The translations under genes and the position numbers were made by a program. From contig CAMJPC010000003.1 in the NCBI GenBank assembly GCA_946407705.1, forward strand, positions 124,001 through 188,000: DNA of 64,000 nt, given 5' to 3'. Below, in pieces: positions 1 through 9,441 of this stretch. This stretch comes from an uncultured Clostridia bacterium. GTDB lineage: Bacteria; Bacillota; Clostridia; Saccharofermentanales; Saccharofermentanaceae. The notes below the pieces were generated by a model. The model made no database searches. It saw only the letters and a list, made by a program, of their open reading frames with translations, and was not told where the DNA came from. Each line of letters starts with the position of its first letter. Position 1 is the first letter of the stretch.

Positions 1-1176
1 GAATTCCGAATCAAGTCCATTAGGATTAAGGGGATCTTCAAATCCTTTGAACAGGATGAGATTGCGAAGATTTGTAATCACCATTTTAATGCAGTCTTCA
101 TAGCCGCTTTCCGTATAGTAATCGTATATGAATCCGGAGATATACAATGCCATCAAAGCAAGGATGATGACCGTGCAGATGATCGGTTTTAACATGAGCA
201 TCTTGAAATGCCTTTTGACGAAAAGCGCATTCAGATATTCAAATCCCTTTTTGTTTCCCTTAACGGTACCATTGACCTTCATGCTCTTGAAAGATCTGAC
301 TCTGGCCTTCTCGGCCCGCACCGTCTCTTTTTCGATGATGGCGCCGTCATGCAAAGCTTTTCTGTGAAGTGAATGACTGGAAGAAACCAGTTCAAACAAG
401 CCCCATATTCCGGACAGGATGAAAACTCCCGATATCATGAACAGATATTTGACGGGAACATAGTATCCGCCGGTGATCATAAAGAATAACAACGGGAACG
501 GCACACAGATCAAAACGACTTTCAGCATATCGCCTGCGGGAGTTCCCGTGAGCGGCTTGTGATGTCTGTTCTTTATCTTATATCTGAACACAAGGAATCC
601 TGCAGCAAACAGCTTAATAAACACTGCGAGAAACGGTATTCCGAGCCAGCACCAGACAGGTACGCCAAAAAGAGCCGGGACGAGTCCTGTCAGAAGATAA
701 CCGATGAACATCCTTGCAAGATCGTATGCAAAAAGCGTGAGATCAAGCTTTTTGGCATTCATTCGGATCATGAAAACAAGATAGTCCTTCTCGGTCGTCT
801 TCTCGAATAACTTAGTATTCATAACAATTCCGAAGAACGCATAGATCAGAAAGAACAGGAGAGCGAACATGCCAAATGAATACTGCTTGGACATGTCTCC
901 CAGCTTCTTGCCCGTGTCGTAGAGCATTACGGCAACGAGCGAAGCAGTATAGACACATCCGAGTCCCATCATTTTTGAGAAGAACAGCTCGAACACTTCC
1001 CTGATCACATGGAGTATCCAGTAGATGACCTTAAGGAAGGTCGTAGAATAGAGCCTGTCAGGCAGGATCTTTCCGATCAAAGGTGTCTTCTTTAGTGCAA
1101 AGACAAGGCTGTTGTAACCTATGATGCTCCTTAAATGAAGAATCTTTGCCAGTGTTTTCCTGAACTCTTTAAGCAT
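1..1176 (-). CDS. ABC exporter membrane protein (partial, C-terminus beyond window)
   Basis: An open reading frame runs leftward from an ATG at 1176 to the window edge with no stop, about 392 residues. It has several hydrophobic stretches, with a cluster around residues 68-110, another between about 135 and 230, and one near residues 335-360, separated by basic loops, as in ABC-2 type permeases. Its start overlaps the end of the upstream ATPase gene by 8 bp, so the two are translationally coupled and very likely form one transporter. The substrate cannot be told. The protein is truncated by the window, not by mutation. Confidence 0.75.
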   Translation of the reverse strand, partial: MLKEFRKTLAKILHLRSIIGYNSLVFALKKTPLIGKILPDRLYSTTFLKVIYWILHVIREVFELFFSKMMGLGCVYTASLVAVMLYDTGKKLGDMSKQYSFGMFALLFFLIYAFFGIVMNTKLFEKTTEKDYLVFMIRMNAKKLDLTLFAYDLARMFIGYLLTGLVPALFGVPVWCWLGIPFLAVFIKLFAAGFLVFRYKIKNRHHKPLTGTPAGDMLKVVLICVPFPLLFFMITGGYYVPVKYLFMISGVFILSGIWGLFELVSSSHSLHRKALHDGAIIEKETVRAEKARVRSFKSMKVNGTVKGNKKGFEYLNALFVKRHFKMLMLKPIICTVIILALMALYISGFIYDYYTESGYEDCIKMVITNLRNLILFKGFEDPLNPNGLDSEF

Positions 1177-1882
1177 TTTCTTCATCCCTCAGCGCGGCAA
1201 TGATCTTCTCCTTGAAGTCACTGTCGCCAAGGTTATTCTTGTCTATCGGTTCAAGCCTGCCGTGATTTAAGAGAACGATCTCATCACAAAGATCAACGGC
1301 GACATCAAGAAGATGCGTCGAAAAGATCGTTATCCTTCCCTCTTTCTGGCTCCTGATAACGTTCTTCATCTCTTCCGCAACGATAACGTCGAGCGATGTG
1401 AGAGGTTCGTCCAGGAGCATAAGTCTGGGCTTGGCGATGATGTTTACCAGCATCTGCATCTTGTTCTTGGTTCCGTGTGAATAATCCTTAAGAAGCCTGT
1501 CCCTGTCGTCTTCGGGAATCATCATGTAATCGAAGTATTCATCGATCGTTTTGTCCGGTGTGATCTCTTCATGGACCTCGATGAAAAACTTCAGAAACTC
1601 CCTTCCAGTCATGAATTCGGGAACCGTGGGAGTGGATACCACATAACCTATGTCTTCAGGCAGTACGGATATCTTATCCTGAGAGTCTTTCCCCGAACGG
1701 AAATAAAAATCTCCCGAGTTGACATCTATATCGCTGTTAACACAGTTGAAAAATGTTGTCTTGCCTGAACCGTTACGTCCGAGAAGACCGTATATCCTTC
1801 CCTCTTCGAAAACAAAATCACAGTCTTTGAGCACTTGTTTAGAGCCATAGCTCTTGACCAGATGGCTTATTACAAATTCCAC
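1169..1882 (-). CDS. ABC transporter ATP-binding protein, BcrA-like
   Basis: This 237-residue protein is the nucleotide-binding subunit of an ABC exporter, paired with the coupled membrane protein downstream. It has Walker A GRNGSGKTT near residues 36-44, a Walker B MLLDEP around residue 156 and a switch His in FSTHLL. The signature is YSHGTKNK, a degenerate form typical of BcrA/YxlF-type exporters, and the Q-loop position carries Ser (VVSTP) instead of Gln. It starts with GTG, preceded by a GGATAGG ribosome site; no in-frame ATG fits better. Family assignment is firm, substrate unknown. Confidence 0.88.
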   Translation of the reverse strand: MEFVISHLVKSYGSKQVLKDCDFVFEEGRIYGLLGRNGSGKTTFFNCVNSDIDVNSGDFYFRSGKDSQDKISVLPEDIGYVVSTPTVPEFMTGREFLKFFIEVHEEITPDKTIDEYFDYMMIPEDDRDRLLKDYSHGTKNKMQMLVNIIAKPRLMLLDEPLTSLDVIVAEEMKNVIRSQKEGRITIFSTHLLDVAVDLCDEIVLLNHGRLEPIDKNNLGDSDFKEKIIAALRDEENA

Positions 1883-1944
1883 GATGCCTATCCCCTATCG
1901 TTTTATCTATCGAATTATACCATTACACAACCATGCGCAAAAAT

Positions 1945-2709
1945 CTAGCGCACAAATTCGGAAAATGCCTTATCCGTATGCTGCTGACGGTAGATCCTAG
2001 GCGTACAGCCAACATGTTCCCTGAATACTTTCGTAAAATAACTCTGCGTGCAAAAGCCAAGCGAAAGAGTGATCTGGAGATACGTGTATTCCGTTTGGGA
2101 AAGTAGCGCGCAGGCTGAATCGATCCGGAATCTTGTCAGATATTCCACTACAGTCAGGCCGGTCTCTTTCTTAAAAAGAGCCGCGAGATAATTCGGTGTC
2201 AGATCTGTCTCCTTAGCAAGATCTTCCAAGTTCACTTTCGAGTTAAAGTGAGACGTTATGTAATCAATGCTCATCGTTACAGGCTTCGAATAGTGTTGTT
2301 TCCTGCGCGAATCACGGACGAGCCCTACAAGGACCTCCCAGAAACCTTTGTTGAGCTCGCGGATCTCTTCTTCAGTCGTTGCAACGTCGCCTTTCCTTAT
2401 GAAGACATCGCTCGTGGAATATACAAGTTCCTGCGGAACTCCCGCCTCGATCGCAAATCTGGTGGCAAGTCCCGTGTTGACTATGAAGAGATACCTCATA
2501 TTGCGCAAGGGGTCATCAGAGAGCTTTCCCTGCATGTCCACATTCAGGATCTCGTCAGTCTTATCCACTGCCAAGTAATCACCCCGGGCAAGCAGTCTGA
2601 ACCGCTCCAGCTCGACTTTGTAGGTCGTATGCGCAAAGCTGTTCTCCGCATTCTTGTGAACCAGTTTGCGGATCTCCCCAGGATCGATCAGATAATCAGA
2701 TTTGCTCAT
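1945..2709 (-). CDS. AraC-family transcriptional regulator
   Basis: The 254-residue protein ends in a typical AraC DNA-binding domain of two helix-turn-helix motifs (about residues 145-245), with the conserved pattern SLGFCTQSYFTKVFREHVGC shortened at the end and TPRIYR. The N-terminal 130 residues are an unrecognised sensing region without obvious cupin motifs. The ATG at 2709 has a GGAG site five bases upstream. It is divergent from the MutS-like gene starting at 2802, so the 92-bp space between them probably holds both promoters and may be regulated by this protein. Confidence 0.85.
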   Translation of the reverse strand: MSKSDYLIDPGEIRKLVHKNAENSFAHTTYKVELERFRLLARGDYLAVDKTDEILNVDMQGKLSDDPLRNMRYLFIVNTGLATRFAIEAGVPQELVYSTSDVFIRKGDVATTEEEIRELNKGFWEVLVGLVRDSRRKQHYSKPVTMSIDYITSHFNSKVNLEDLAKETDLTPNYLAALFKKETGLTVVEYLTRFRIDSACALLSQTEYTYLQITLSLGFCTQSYFTKVFREHVGCTPRIYRQQHTDKAFSEFVR

Positions 2710-2801
2710 TTTGTCTCCGTAATATTTTTATATAAATCGTAAGATTATTATATAACCGATAATCAGTTGTTTGTATAGTGAAAACGTCAGGAGGATCATT
2801 C

Positions 2802-4349
2802 ATGGACGTTTTGTTTTCAGCGGGCTCATCAAAAGAGACTTCCCTTTTATCTGAAGAAGCCATAAAAGACATCGCTTTGAACGAAGTCATAGATCACATG
2901 GGCGGAGACCCTGAAGAGAAAAAGTTCCTCAAAAAGCTCATGACCGAACTGCCTGCAGATCCTTCGGACATGATATTCAGACAAAACATCCTCAGGGATT
3001 TCATCGAAAACGAAGATCTCTGCACTTCACTGAATGAGATCCTTGATCAGATAAAGACATTAAAGCTGTTTGGCGGCGTCAGGAAAGCCACGAGCGAGAA
3101 AGATACCACTCTTTACACATTGCTTGAGACTTTAAGAGAACTCGTGGTCTATGTGGATGTGGTTGAAAACCTCCACTCCGTTCTTTCAAAAAGCAAGATC
3201 AATTCGGACGGATTAAATGCTCTCCGTGACTCTTTGAATGCTGTCATAAACGATGAGAAGTTTGCTTCCACTAAGGAAGACATACGTGTCATGCACGAAG
3301 ATCTTTCCAATGTACGTGCAGCAGTCATCGGAGTCAATTTCACCGCTGATTTCAACATTGAGAAAGTCTCCGCGATCGAATTTGTCCCTCACGGGATCAG
3401 GTCAAAATACACGATCATGGATGCTGCTCTCCTGGCGAAAGTATCGTCTCCTTCAATGAGGTTCAGATACGAAGATCCGTTACTCGCTGCCATGGCTCCG
3501 AAGATGGAGAAACACCTGAAGTCACACTTTTTCGAGGTCAGGAAAACACTTTGCAAATACCTAAATTACGACAGCAGTTTTCTTACCGAAATGCTTGAAG
3601 GTCTCACCTTCTATTTAAGGAGTGCAAACCTCGCAGGAAGGCTCAGAAAGAACGGATATCAGATTACTTTTCCCGTGATCGAAAACACTTCCGGAAGCCA
3701 TTTCTCGGCAGAAGGCTTCTACAATATCAGGCTCGCTTTTAACGGTGAGACAAACATCGTAAAGAACGATTTCGCGTTTACTCCTGATGAGAGGATATTC
3801 ATCCTTACAGGTCCTAACAGAGGCGGCAAGACGATCATCGAACAGGGACTCGGACTGACATCGGTCATGATGTCTCTCGGGCTTTTCGTAACGGCGGACA
3901 AGTGCTCCGGCCTGCCTTTCCGCAATATCCTTACGCACTTTCCAATCGATGAGAATCTGACGATAAATTACGGCAGATTAGGAGAAGAAGCCGTACGCAT
4001 TAAAAACATCGTTAAAGCCTCCGGTGAAAACACTCTGATCCTTTTCAACGAGACATTCTCCACGACTTCGGCATCTGACGGTCTTTATCTGTCCAAGGAT
4101 CTTATCCGCGTGCTGAAGGAGAAAGGCTCTTATGTGATCTTCAATACCCATATCCACGAGCTTGCCAGGGAGATCCCCGAAATGAACAAGTGGGACGGCA
4201 GAGGCGATATCACGAGTCTTGTAATGGAAAGAAAAGACGAAAAGAATACTTTCATCCTAAAGAGAGCAGAACCCGATTCGAGTTCTTACGCCAGAGACAT
4301 CGCGGAGAAATACGGTATCACTTACGAGCAGATGACGGACAAAGACTGA
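2802..4349 (+). CDS. MutS-like ATPase without mismatch-recognition domain
   Basis: The 515-residue protein has a helical lever/clamp-like region followed by a MutS-type ATPase domain (about residues 320-510). Walker A is GPNRGGKT, as in the MutS superfamily. The Walker B region reads LILFNETFSTTS: the usual DE pair is NE. There is no N-terminal mismatch-binding domain and no Smr domain, so it is neither canonical MutS nor MutS2; its biological role is unknown. The ATG at 2802 is chosen because AGGAGG lies eight bases upstream; an earlier in-frame GTG (2778) would place that site inside the gene. Confidence 0.8.
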   Translation: MDVLFSAGSSKETSLLSEEAIKDIALNEVIDHMGGDPEEKKFLKKLMTELPADPSDMIFRQNILRDFIENEDLCTSLNEILDQIKTLKLFGGVRKATSEKDTTLYTLLETLRELVVYVDVVENLHSVLSKSKINSDGLNALRDSLNAVINDEKFASTKEDIRVMHEDLSNVRAAVIGVNFTADFNIEKVSAIEFVPHGIRSKYTIMDAALLAKVSSPSMRFRYEDPLLAAMAPKMEKHLKSHFFEVRKTLCKYLNYDSSFLTEMLEGLTFYLRSANLAGRLRKNGYQITFPVIENTSGSHFSAEGFYNIRLAFNGETNIVKNDFAFTPDERIFILTGPNRGGKTIIEQGLGLTSVMMSLGLFVTADKCSGLPFRNILTHFPIDENLTINYGRLGEEAVRIKNIVKASGENTLILFNETFSTTSASDGLYLSKDLIRVLKEKGSYVIFNTHIHELAREIPEMNKWDGRGDITSLVMERKDEKNTFILKRAEPDSSSYARDIAEKYGITYEQMTDKD

Positions 4350-4354
4350 AAAGC

Positions 4355-6421
4355 TTACTTTCCGCCCTGCTTGCCTAAATATTTGAAGCCGATCATGGTA
4401 ACGTCATCGAACTGGTCAGCCTTACCTACGAACAATCTGATATCCTGCCTTGTAAAACCGAGAATGTCCTTCTGGGAAAGGTCCTTGTACTTGTTCAGGA
4501 CATCCACGAGACGGTCCGTACCGTATGCTTCCTGACGGACGTTGATTGCTTCAGGGATACCGTCCGTATAAACAAACAGAGAATCGCCCGGTTCAAGATC
4601 GAATTCATATTCCTTGAAAGGCATGTCCTTCATGACCGCGAGCGCAATATTATGCTTCTGCTTATAGAGTTCGTAATCACCGTTTGCACGCTTGATGATG
4701 GGATATTCGTGTCCGGCGTTCGAACATACCGCATGACCCGTTTCAAGATCGATTATCGAGATCCAAACGGTTACGAACATGTCTGCATCGTTGCCTTCGC
4801 AGAGTCCGTTATTGGCCATGTTGCAGATGACTGCGGGGCTCTTGCCCGATTCCGCATAGTTACGTAATATCGCCTTACTCTTCATCATGAAAAGCGCCGC
4901 AGGAATACCCTTGCCGGATACGTCGGCGATTACGAGGCAGATCTTGTTCGCGTCGACAAAGAAGAAATCGTAAAAGTCTCCTCCGACTTCCTTTGCGGGA
5001 TCCATCGAAGCATATATCTCAAGATCTTTTCTGGGAAGATCGAAATTATGAGGAAGAGCGGAATCCTGAATGCTCTTGGCGAGCTCAAGCTCTTCTTCCA
5101 TTTTCTTTTCAGCAGCGTCAATGTAAGTCTTCAATACGTCAACCGTCTGATTGATGTCGTGCGACAGCGAGGCAAATTCCGAAGAGGAATAGACCGAGAC
5201 GACTTCGTCAAGATTGCCTTCCGTGATCTTCTTAAGCGACTCGTTAACCTTTTCGAGCTTCTCAACGACTATCTTCTGAACGAGTACGGAGATCAGGATG
5301 TAGATTACCGTGAAGAGCAGGATGTCCGCGAGGACCGTCTCATAAACCGTATGATCGCGTTCGAGGTATATCTCTTCCAACGGGATATACACGAGGAGCG
5401 TGTTGCCGTCAGTAAGCGTTCTGCTCATGCAGAGGCACTTATAGTCAAATATATCTGCCGTGAATCTCTCTTTGTTCTTCGTTTCCCAGAAAGTGAAAAG
5501 GAAATTCTTGTCAAATCTTTGGTCTTTATGCTGGCCATACTTAATGACGCCGTTTGGCTTAAACAGTTCAAAACCGCCGTTCTCGCCGACACTGAACGTC
5601 AGTGTTCCGAATGATTTATCTTTATAGAGCGATATCTCGTACGAATCACCGATATCATTGATCGCATGTTTTAGCTGGGAATCACCCGTTTGCACGGCGA
5701 CTTGCGTCTGCAGGATGTTTACGAGTATCAGGTTCGACGTAAGTACCAACGCGCTTATCACAAACAACCAGAATTGGAACCGTTGCGATACAAGGATATC
5801 CCCGTTTCCCGAAATCGTCCTGGGATTTGTCCATTCGCCCGTATCGATCCTGATGAGCGCTGATATTACCGCAAGACCGATTCCCGTAAAGATGATCATG
5901 CCGGGGGCGCAGCTTTTAACAACGTAATACGCCATGTGCATGTCGTTTCTGTGAGTTATGAATACGACATACATGTGGAAGACTTCCATCGTCGAACCGA
6001 TGAAGAACGAGAATACGAGAGAAGGCCTCTTGCCCTTGAAGATTACCGTTCTGAGAAGAGCTGCTACAAGACCAGACAGGCAGGTGGAGATCGAGCAGGC
6101 TATTCTGGTATATGTACCTACTCCGAAAAACGTACCGACTATATATCTTTCGATACCGCCGATGAAGCCCGCGATGATTCCGGCCATCGGGTCAAAGAAA
6201 AGGCCAGCGGTAAGCGGTCCGAGGTCTCTGATGTTGAGAAGCATCTGATCGTAATCGACACCGAAATGAGTGGACAAAACGGCAAAACCGCCGAAAATGG
6301 CAGAGATCATGAGCCTGTAGCCCCAATTTATCTTCTTCCCCTTGAAAAATCTCCAAAGATAGTAGGAAAGAAATATATGAGCGGCCGTGACTGCCGACAT
6401 TTTAAGGATCATCGCTAACAT
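4355..6421 (-). CDS. Membrane 5TM-LYT/HAMP/SpoIIE-type protein phosphatase
   Basis: This 688-residue signalling protein probably dephosphorylates an anti-anti-sigma factor or similar Ser/Thr phosphoprotein at the membrane. The first 200 residues are a multi-helix LytS-type sensor (GGIERY motif and repeated Gly-rich helices), followed by a transmembrane helix near residue 215, an extracytoplasmic stretch, another helix near 370, a HAMP-like linker (about 390-445) and a PP2C/RsbU-type domain with GGDFYD, VIADVSGKG and a C-terminal DDVT metal motif. No anti-sigma or anti-anti-sigma gene lies beside it. It is convergent with the MutS-like gene, separated by 5 bp. Confidence 0.85.
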   Translation of the reverse strand: MLAMILKMSAVTAAHIFLSYYLWRFFKGKKINWGYRLMISAIFGGFAVLSTHFGVDYDQMLLNIRDLGPLTAGLFFDPMAGIIAGFIGGIERYIVGTFFGVGTYTRIACSISTCLSGLVAALLRTVIFKGKRPSLVFSFFIGSTMEVFHMYVVFITHRNDMHMAYYVVKSCAPGMIIFTGIGLAVISALIRIDTGEWTNPRTISGNGDILVSQRFQFWLFVISALVLTSNLILVNILQTQVAVQTGDSQLKHAINDIGDSYEISLYKDKSFGTLTFSVGENGGFELFKPNGVIKYGQHKDQRFDKNFLFTFWETKNKERFTADIFDYKCLCMSRTLTDGNTLLVYIPLEEIYLERDHTVYETVLADILLFTVIYILISVLVQKIVVEKLEKVNESLKKITEGNLDEVVSVYSSSEFASLSHDINQTVDVLKTYIDAAEKKMEEELELAKSIQDSALPHNFDLPRKDLEIYASMDPAKEVGGDFYDFFFVDANKICLVIADVSGKGIPAALFMMKSKAILRNYAESGKSPAVICNMANNGLCEGNDADMFVTVWISIIDLETGHAVCSNAGHEYPIIKRANGDYELYKQKHNIALAVMKDMPFKEYEFDLEPGDSLFVYTDGIPEAINVRQEAYGTDRLVDVLNKYKDLSQKDILGFTRQDIRLFVGKADQFDDVTMIGFKYLGKQGGK

Positions 6422-6536
6422 TCAGTAACACCCGGATATCATTTCAGTAATCGGACTTAAGTGAATTTTACCACGCTTTATATAACTTTTCCGATTTCTA
6501 ACTTATTAGGTTGTAGCATTATAGTTTATTTGAAAT

Positions 6537-6596
6537 AAAAAAGATACCTGTCATGCAGGTCCAGGGCCGTTAAACATGACAGATATCTTTTGTTTT
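6537..6596 (-). terminator. Rho-independent terminator, likely bidirectional
   Basis: Arms 6540-6555 and 6575-6590 pair over 16 bases with one mismatch, with a 19-base loop. Read leftward the stem is followed by seven T residues, giving a terminator for the lipoprotein gene that ends at 6632; read rightward a T-rich tract also follows. Confidence 0.8.
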
Positions 6597-6631
6597 TGTT
6601 TATTTATCGCTGTTAAAAGCTTCCCGGGAGC

Positions 6632-7516
6632 TTACATCGTCTTGTAAACGTCGATGTGCGGTCTCGAGCCGGGTACCTCGATCTGACGGAGAACATATGC
6701 CTTCTTGCCATTTGAGTTGATGAAAGGCATAGCCGTAGCGATCTTCTTGCTTGCTATATCATTGTTGTACATCTTCTTAGCGGCAGCCGTGTCCTTCTTA
6801 TAGTTCTTCCAAACGGACTTGACTCCTGCCAATACCTTGGAATTGAATGTGGACTCCTTGATGCCGAGGGACTTAAGTACCTGGGCACGGGTCAGCTTCT
6901 TGCCGTTGATCCTTGAAACGTTGTAAACGTAGTACTCTCTTGTGTTCTTGTTGCCTGCCTCAAGCTCGACTGTTACAAGAACGGAAATGAGATACTTACG
7001 AACGCAGTAGCTGTAAGTAACTCTGCTCTTGTTCTTCTTAGCGATAGACTTGAACTGGTTTGCGATCTCCTTGTTGACCTTGGAAGTGTTAAGGCCCTTG
7101 ACGGTGATCTTCGGATAGCGTGTCGTGTAAGACTTCTTTCCTACTTTGAACGTTCTCTTGTAAGCATTGGTAATGCTTACCTTACGAAGACCGGAAGGTG
7201 TAGGAGTAGCGGTAGTCTCGCCGGATTCGGAAGTCTTAGTCTCGGACTCCTTGGTTGTCTCTGATTCCTTTGTCGTCTCAGACTCCTTGGTCTCATCAGT
7301 AGCAGAAGTCTCGGAAGTCTCCGATTCCTTTGTTGTCTCTGATTCCTTTGTCGTCTCTGACTCCTTGGTAGTTTCTGACTCATCGGAACTCTCCGAAGGA
7401 ACAGTAGCTGTTGACGTCGTTGGCGGGGTCAGAACGATCTTCTGCGCGCAGCCGGCTATACCTGCCGTCATTGACATGATCAGCGCAATGCTTACAAGTG
7501 ATTTGAATTTACCCAT
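6632..7516 (-). CDS. Lipoprotein with Ser/Glu/Thr-rich repeat stalk and DUF3298-like domain
   Basis: A 294-residue surface lipoprotein: a signal peptide with lipobox AGIAGC (Cys near residue 23), then a low-complexity stalk built of ESETTK units (about residues 38-105), then a globular domain of about 180 residues. That domain alternates strand-like segments ending in YVYNVSRINGKKLT, a pattern similar to DUF3298/RsiV-PdaC modules; this is inference. The ATG at 7516 has GGAGG eight bases upstream; a longer frame from 7576 has none. The protein at 36623-37441 is a clear paralogue of the C-terminal domain. Confidence 0.75.
   Translation of the reverse strand: MGKFKSLVSIALIMSMTAGIAGCAQKIVLTPPTTSTATVPSESSDESETTKESETTKESETTKESETSETSATDETKESETTKESETTKESETKTSESGETTATPTPSGLRKVSITNAYKRTFKVGKKSYTTRYPKITVKGLNTSKVNKEIANQFKSIAKKNKSRVTYSYCVRKYLISVLVTVELEAGNKNTREYYVYNVSRINGKKLTRAQVLKSLGIKESTFNSKVLAGVKSVWKNYKKDTAAAKKMYNNDIASKKIATAMPFINSNGKKAYVLRQIEVPGSRPHIDVYKTM
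7210..7400 (-). repeat. In-gene tandem repeat encoding ESETTK units
   Basis: Imperfect 18-base units (bottom strand encodes E-S-E-T-T-K) repeat about six to seven times, broken once by a SETSATDETK spacer. Such tracts expand and contract by slippage and here form the stalk of the lipoprotein. Confidence 0.8.
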
Positions 7517-7604
7517 TTTTTTGCCTCCAAATGTTTTTGCCGCTTGATTTTTGAAAGATCTATCCTTTGCAAGCATATTATAACGCTAATATCAGATTTT
7601 TATG

Positions 7605-8063
7605 TTAAATGTAAATTTCTTTTTGCAGGTAAACAAAAGTCAGCATGTCATCAACAGCCCTGCGGTCGAATTCCTTGTAACCCACGGATTCGTATAAGCG
7701 TATGTTGTTTATGCTCCTGCTGCTGGTGAAAAGCTCGTACCGCTTTCCGGGATAGCATCTCTCGATCTCAGCCAAAAGCCTTTTTCCATAGCCTTTCCGC
7801 CTGTGATCGGGATGGACCATGAGTTTTCCGATATATGCCGAGCCGTCTTTTTCCCTGGCTCTGATCGAACCGATTATCCTGTTGTTCTCATCGGTCATCT
7901 TGAGGACAATTCCTGCTTTGAACTCTTCAATGAGATCTTCCAACGTCTCTGTCAAAGGCTGAATGTCTTTGGTCCCGAACAATTCAGCTTCGCTCAGGTA
8001 GGCCAGATGTTGCAGTTCCAGGATCTCTTGAAGATCACTCATCTCAGCTTTGACAATGTTCAT
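7605..8063 (-). CDS. GNAT family N-acetyltransferase
   Basis: The 152-residue protein has the GNAT acetyl-CoA binding motif V-HPDHRRKGYGKRLL (about residues 80-96) and the C-terminal NNIRLYESVGYK motif. The substrate is unknown. It is the last gene of a leftward operon that starts at 11441, six bases after the preceding gene, and the lipoprotein at 6632-7516 follows after an 88-base gap. Confidence 0.85.
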   Translation of the reverse strand: MNIVKAEMSDLQEILELQHLAYLSEAELFGTKDIQPLTETLEDLIEEFKAGIVLKMTDENNRIIGSIRAREKDGSAYIGKLMVHPDHRRKGYGKRLLAEIERCYPGKRYELFTSSRSINNIRLYESVGYKEFDRRAVDDMLTFVYLQKEIYI

Positions 8064-8069
8064 TATTCA

Positions 8070-8609
8070 TCACCTCAAATACTTCTTTATCGTCCTGTCG
8101 CTCCATACATGAGCCTCGATATAACGTTCAGGGCCTTGTTTTCCGTCGTCATTCCATTCCTGCGGCATACCGTATTTCGCGATAACTTCAAGGATCTCAT
8201 CATAAGTATAGAGCTTTTTCCTGTATTCCTTGCCGTCATTTACCCTGTCACTATATGTCGGCATCGAGTCGCCGTAAGTGAAAGAAACCGTCTTTAGGTC
8301 GAATTCTTCCACCGGTATCTTGATGAATTCAGGCTGCTCATACCAGGAATAAAGCCACGGACTGTACTCCAGGACCATATAGTGGGGCGACCCGATCTCC
8401 ATCATCCCGCCTTTGGCGGCGAATTCTTTCCGGAGAACGGCCTCGCAGTCACGTCTCTTCTCAATATATTCAGCGTTTCTTTGTGCGCAAAAAGAATCCG
8501 GTCTTTCAGCCTTTATGCTCTCAAGGATCTCTTTTGCCGATTCAGGCGAAAGCGCGGTAAGGCTCTTAAACGGTCCCGTTCGGCGGTCGTAAAAATGGTA
8601 CAGATACAT
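8070..8609 (-). CDS. Conserved hypothetical protein
   Basis: A 179-residue soluble protein with no signal peptide or membrane segment. It is rich in aromatic residues (YLYHFYDRR at the N-terminus, SPWLYSWYEQPEF in the middle) and ends with a short acidic-basic region. I do not recognise a domain. It sits 45 bases after a GNAT gene and 6 before another, in one leftward operon, which supports expression but not a function. An AGGGTGA ribosome site precedes the ATG. Confidence 0.65.
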   Translation of the reverse strand: MYLYHFYDRRTGPFKSLTALSPESAKEILESIKAERPDSFCAQRNAEYIEKRRDCEAVLRKEFAAKGGMMEIGSPHYMVLEYSPWLYSWYEQPEFIKIPVEEFDLKTVSFTYGDSMPTYSDRVNDGKEYRKKLYTYDEILEVIAKYGMPQEWNDDGKQGPERYIEAHVWSDRTIKKYLR

Positions 8610-8654
8610 TTAAGTTCACCCTAGTGCGTTCAGATCGGAACTTTCAGTCATGTG

Positions 8655-9428
8655 TCACGTCCAAAGTGAAGTAATGCACATCGGGGATGCGCACTCATCC
8701 AATTTGAAGCCGCAGGCCTCATAGAAATGGATCTCCTTATCGTAAGAGATCAGGACTATCCTCAGATAGTCCTGATAATGCTGTTTGGTCATTTCGACAA
8801 GCGTCCTTCCGATCTTAAGTCCCTGATACGCGGGATTTACAAGAAGATAGTGGACATAGGCCGTCATCACGCCGTCATCCATTGAGCAGATCATGCCGAC
8901 GAGCTTGTCTTTGTCCCATGCGGAATAAACAGTCTCGTAGTTCTTCATTGCAGTGACAAGCTTATCCGGGAAATGACCGGATGACCATTCTACAGAAAGG
9001 AAAAGATCCTTAAGCTGTTCCTCTGTGAAATCATGAATGTCTTTAAACCCGATCGCCGACTGCCTGATTATCTCTTCGTACGACTCAGCGCGGATCACCC
9101 TGAAGTTTTTCTCAACCTCAGCCGTCCACAGATCGATCTCTCCTTCGATGTCTGACACCTCAGGCAGGATAAATCCCCAGATCCTGCATCCGGTCTTTTT
9201 CAGTTCGGGAAGGAAGTAATCAAATCCCCACTCAACATCTTCCTTAACGTCTTCAAAGCCATTACGGGCATCAACCACGAAAACGCTTCCAGGATGTTCC
9301 CTGAGCATCTTCAAAGACTCGTTTACCGGAGTGCGGTAATCGTCAAAGTGGGCCTCTTTCTTCCAAACATGCAATACTGCGTTGTCCTTCCCGATGTATT
9401 CGGTTTTTGCAAAATCACTTTCAAACAT
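8655..9428 (-). CDS. GNAT acetyltransferase with N-terminal STAS-like domain
   Basis: The 257-residue protein has two parts. Residues 1-125 look like a small alpha/beta STAS- or SEC14-like fold (VFVVDARNGFED, GCRIWGFILPE), and residues 130-257 are a GNAT domain with the motif VNPAYQGLKIGRTLVEM and a C-terminal FYEACGFK. The ATG at 9428 has AAGGAG eight bases upstream and clears the previous stop by 13 bases; a frame extending to 9452 would overlap the upstream gene. The N-terminal assignment is by pattern only. Confidence 0.75.
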   Translation of the reverse strand: MFESDFAKTEYIGKDNAVLHVWKKEAHFDDYRTPVNESLKMLREHPGSVFVVDARNGFEDVKEDVEWGFDYFLPELKKTGCRIWGFILPEVSDIEGEIDLWTAEVEKNFRVIRAESYEEIIRQSAIGFKDIHDFTEEQLKDLFLSVEWSSGHFPDKLVTAMKNYETVYSAWDKDKLVGMICSMDDGVMTAYVHYLLVNPAYQGLKIGRTLVEMTKQHYQDYLRIVLISYDKEIHFYEACGFKLDECASPMCITSLWT

Positions 9429-9441
9429 CTCCCTGCTCCTT

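Noticed and set aside
2778..2801. GTG start for the MutS-like protein
   Set aside because: The AGGAGG site would lie inside the gene and ATG 2802 has it at the right distance.
2802..4349. A housekeeping mutS or mutS2 gene
   Set aside because: The mismatch-binding and Smr domains are missing, the length is too short and the Walker B differs.
7167..7547. A 126-codon rightward frame rich in Val and Ser
   Set aside because: It is the antisense of the ESETTK repeat of the lipoprotein gene, a common artefact of low-complexity coding DNA.
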